Assembly: GCA_934148875.1 (NCBI GenBank)
Contig: CAKPDJ010000010.1
Span: forward strand, 1-33,773
Reading direction: 5' to 3'
Source of the DNA: an uncultured Bacilli bacterium
GTDB taxonomy: Bacteria > Bacillota_I > Bacilli_A > RF39 > UBA660
DNA length: 33,773 nucleotides
Shown: piece by piece, positions 31,976 through 33,773 of the stretch
Numbering within the stretch: position 1 is the first letter of the stretch
How the letters are laid out: every line of letters begins with the position of its first letter
Translations under genes and position numbers: made by a program
Notes under the pieces: model-generated
Database searches by the model: none
What the model was told of the DNA's origin: nothing
The model's input: only the letters and a program-made list of their open reading frames with translations

Positions 31976-32298
31976 TAAATATCATCCCTTTTTATTTCAA
32001 TTATTTCTTCATTTTTATTCAAAATATCTGAGAACGATGCTAATTTACCTTCTAATGTCTTATACAATGTATCAGCTCCTAAGAAACTAAATAATCCTAC
32101 CCACAAACTATTGATTATAGATATTTCTGTAAATGATATACAGAAAACAATTGCAAATACAATATTTACAATCGCACTATATAATTCAATAAATTTACTA
32201 GTTTTAAAAATTCCTTTAGTTTTTTGAATAAAAGCCATTGTAATAACAGATAAAACAATAGTAATTATTAATAATTCCTTTAATAAATCAATATTCAT
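31975..32298 (-). CDS. Phage holin
   Basis: A 107-residue protein with three hydrophobic segments (about residues 7-22, 37-55 and 58-75). GLFSFLGADTLYKTLEGKL and a charged C-terminal tail are typical of small phage holins found directly before M23 or amidase lysins. It would form the membrane lesion that releases the lysin. The ATG at 32298 has SD AAGGTG at 6 nt; a GTG at 32307 is less likely. Its stop shares a base with the lysin start (TAATG). Confidence 0.8.
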   Translation of the reverse strand: MNIDLLKELLIITIVLSVITMAFIQKTKGIFKTSKFIELYSAIVNIVFAIVFCISFTEISIINSLWVGLFSFLGADTLYKTLEGKLASFSDILNKNEEIIEIKRDDI

Positions 32299-32299
32299 T

Positions 32300-32601
32300 C
32301 TAAACACCTTCTTTTTTTAATTCTTTTTCATATCTTTCTTCTAATACATGGACTAATACCTTTACAGAACCATTACCACCTTTTTTATATATTCTTGTCC
32401 TATCTCTATTCTTTCTTTTAAAGGTATTTCTTCACTACAAATAGCTATTTTCATGGTATCTAAACTATTTTGCATTAATTCTTTATGAATCTGTTTATTA
32501 TCCTCTTTTAGAGTTTTAATATCTTTGATTATTTCTTCCATCAAAAAATTCCTAATAATCTTAGGAATTTTTAACATAAATTTCTTTATAGTATCTTTCA
32601 T
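32300..32601 (-). pseudogene. Pre-holin phage protein split by a -1 frameshift at A AAA AAG
   Basis: The first frame gives 79 residues ending at 32362 with an odd tail (VVMVL). A -1 slip on the heptamer A AAA AAG (32386-32380) changes the reading to EYIKK-GGNGSVKVLVHVL. It runs to a TAG one base before the holin start, giving about 100 residues. GGNGxVKV is what I recall from related pre-holin proteins (RLExGEKYIxxGGNG). The N-terminal half is an amphipathic helical region like small lysis-module proteins. An SD-like AGGA lies 11 nt before the heptamer. Lost base or programmed frameshift. Confidence 0.65.
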
Positions 32602-32669
32602 CTTTTTATCCTTTCCTATTTACAAACTATAATTTTTGTAATCTTAAAATATGTATTATTAATAATTAA

Positions 32670-32990
32670 TTAGACACATACATATGTTATAGTAAATCCA
32701 TACCAGTCCCCTGCCTGAAAAGTGCCTGCAGCAGTTGCTGATAAAAATGATTCACTTCCCGATAAATTTAAACCACTGACAATAGCATCACTTGCAGACC
32801 TAACAATAGCATAGCAATCTATTAGTGGTCCTGGAACTGAAACTTTAAACATTTCAGTTCCATTGCTTATTTCTGTTTCTACATGAAATCCAACTGTAAC
32901 AGTTATTATATTTCCACATTTTACATAAGCACACGAAAATATTGTCATACCACTTGCATGTTGCGTTACTAATGAAAGGATAATTGTCAA
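32670..32990 (-). pseudogene. C-terminal remnant of a phage tail or baseplate protein
   Basis: About 106 codons ending at a TAA at 32670, rich in Ser/Thr/Gly/Val beta-strand sequence (TQHASGMTIFSCAYVKCGNI, GTFQAGDWYGFTITYVCV). It resembles the C-terminal receptor-binding or collar domain of phage tail proteins. No credible start or SD exists and the frame runs straight into insertion-sequence DNA upstream, so the gene was cut by the IS. Confidence 0.6.
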
Positions 32991-33033
32991 ATAGTGTGTG
33001 TAGACACAAAAAAGCGATAATTATTTATATAGT

Positions 33034-33060
33034 CAATGCAATTATGCATTGGCTATTTTT
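33034..33060 (+). terminator. Terminator-like stem at the IS end
   Basis: CAATGCA/TGCATTG (33035-33041 with 33045-33051), then GCTATTTTTTT on the plus strand. It overlaps the transposase stop codon and would block transcription entering the IS from outside. Confidence 0.6.
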
Positions 33061-33773
33061 TTGATTTTAATTAGACCTTTGCATATCATTATTCTGGCTT
33101 TAAATCTTCTGAATGATCTAAAACCAAATGCTATTCTTTTAATAACTTTGATAAAGTTATTATTACCTTCAACAAAACCATTATGATAATTATTGTTGAA
33201 GGTATTTTTGATATGCGGTAAGAATTCTAATAATGTTTTAATAGATGTTTTCATATATGAGGAAATATTGTTATTTTGTTTGTGTAAAGCTTTATTTAAT
33301 AAATCAAAATTGTTTTTCCTAAATGCATATAGTAATTCTTGATATACCCAATATGTTTCTTTAAATTCATCGTCTAAATTAATTAAAAAATCAACGACGT
33401 CAGTTGTAGTCATAAGTTGTTTAAAACAAGCAAATTTTTTCCACTTTGACGAATCCAATTCATCACGCGATTTTAGAATTAATTTCCAATATCTTTTAAA
33501 TTTTCTGTGGTGTTGTTTGTGTTTTTTCATAATAGCAATTTTTGTTTTATTAAGTGCTCTGGAAATTAACTGAGTAAGATGAAATTTATCAATAATAATA
33601 TTGGCGTTTGGAAACATTTTTTTAATTAAAGAAACGTAAGGAGAATACATATCAATAATAATAAATTTAACACGACTTCTGGCTTTGTAATCATAGTAAA
33701 AAATGAATGAAATAAATTTCATTCGCCAACCTCTTTGAGGTTGTTTTCTTTTGTATTAAAATATTATTGTGAT
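33042..33773 (-). pseudogene. ISL3 family transposase, C-terminal part, possibly frameshifted
   Basis: The clear frame (33042-33722, 226 residues) matches the DDE domain of ISL3 transposases: VKFIIIDMYSPYVSLIKKMFPNANIIIDKFH (second catalytic Asp region), RYWKLIL, and the late ...NNYHNGFVEGNNNFIKVIKR segment with the catalytic Glu. Upstream the reading seems to move to another frame: SKRLANEIYFIHF fits before YYDYKARSRVKFI if one T of the T6 run (33703-33698) is skipped. The N-terminus lies beyond the window. The start ATG at 33722 is therefore probably not real. Confidence 0.7.

Larger units (their letters stand above)
32991..33773 (-). mobile_element. ISL3-like insertion sequence (one end only)
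   Basis: The element begins near 32991-32996, where phage coding sequence stops and a short palindrome (TGTGTgtagACACA, 32995-33008) occurs, and runs off the right edge. It contains the transposase C-terminus and a terminator-like stem near its end. The other terminus and target duplication are outside the window. Confidence 0.65.

Noticed and set aside
28952..33773. Intact inducible prophage
   Set aside because: No integrase, capsid or packaging genes are seen, and the lysin, pre-holin and tail genes are broken.

Overview
The window is AT-rich DNA (well under 40% GC by eye) that uses the standard code: TGG for Trp, TAA/TAG as stops, no need for TGA recoding. Housekeeping synteny (dnaG-rpoD, trmK next to a yqfQ-like gene, yqeG-yqeH) and a clear pro-sigma-K homologue place it in the Bacillota. 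The compact AT-rich style, the deacetylase with DUF5011 domains and the prophage proteins suggest an uncultivated gut Bacilli lineage near Erysipelotrichales/RF39/RFN20. That placement is inference.

Layout. 1-2910 (-): a huge surface protein, cut by the window edge, made of cadherin-like beta-sandwich modules arranged as a 528-bp higher-order repeat. 3070-5279 (-): prepilin peptidase (PilD/ComC) and pilus platform protein (PilC/GspF). 5395-10007: yqfQ-like gene, trmK, rpoD, dnaG and a small membrane protein. 10212-15895: DUF6512-like membrane protein, nucleotidyltransferase, yqeH, yqeG, an acetyltransferase, a membrane-anchored polysaccharide deacetylase and sigK. 15896-16262: a gene-poor stretch dense in long-range and mutually exclusive hairpins. 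16263-22049 (-): murE, truB, nfo and four tandem type IV prepilin genes with promoters and terminators between them. 22117-26263 (-): a MarR regulator and a heterodimeric ABC exporter behind a promoter with an operator-like palindrome. 26396-28951 (+): CDF metal transporter, YhfW-like FAD/Rieske oxidoreductase and tRNA-Gly(TCC).

28952-33773 is a decayed prophage abutting the tRNA. It holds an HNH-like gene, a Clp-fold serine protease with a small overlapping partner, an M23 lysin, a holin, a pre-holin protein, the end of a tail gene and an ISL3-like insertion sequence running off the right edge. Several of its genes are broken: two by -1 frameshifts at A-rich slippery heptamers, the lysin by an in-frame TAA, the tail gene by the IS.

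How the genes fit together. Prepilins, PilD and PilC form most of a type IV pilus or competence pseudopilus, but no assembly ATPase gene is visible here. The repeat surface protein, deacetylase and MurE belong to the envelope. SigK with an N-terminal pro-sequence argues for a sporulating ancestry or lifestyle. The least explained pieces are the structured intergenic region at about 16019-16216 and the protease pair between the prophage lysis genes and the tRNA.
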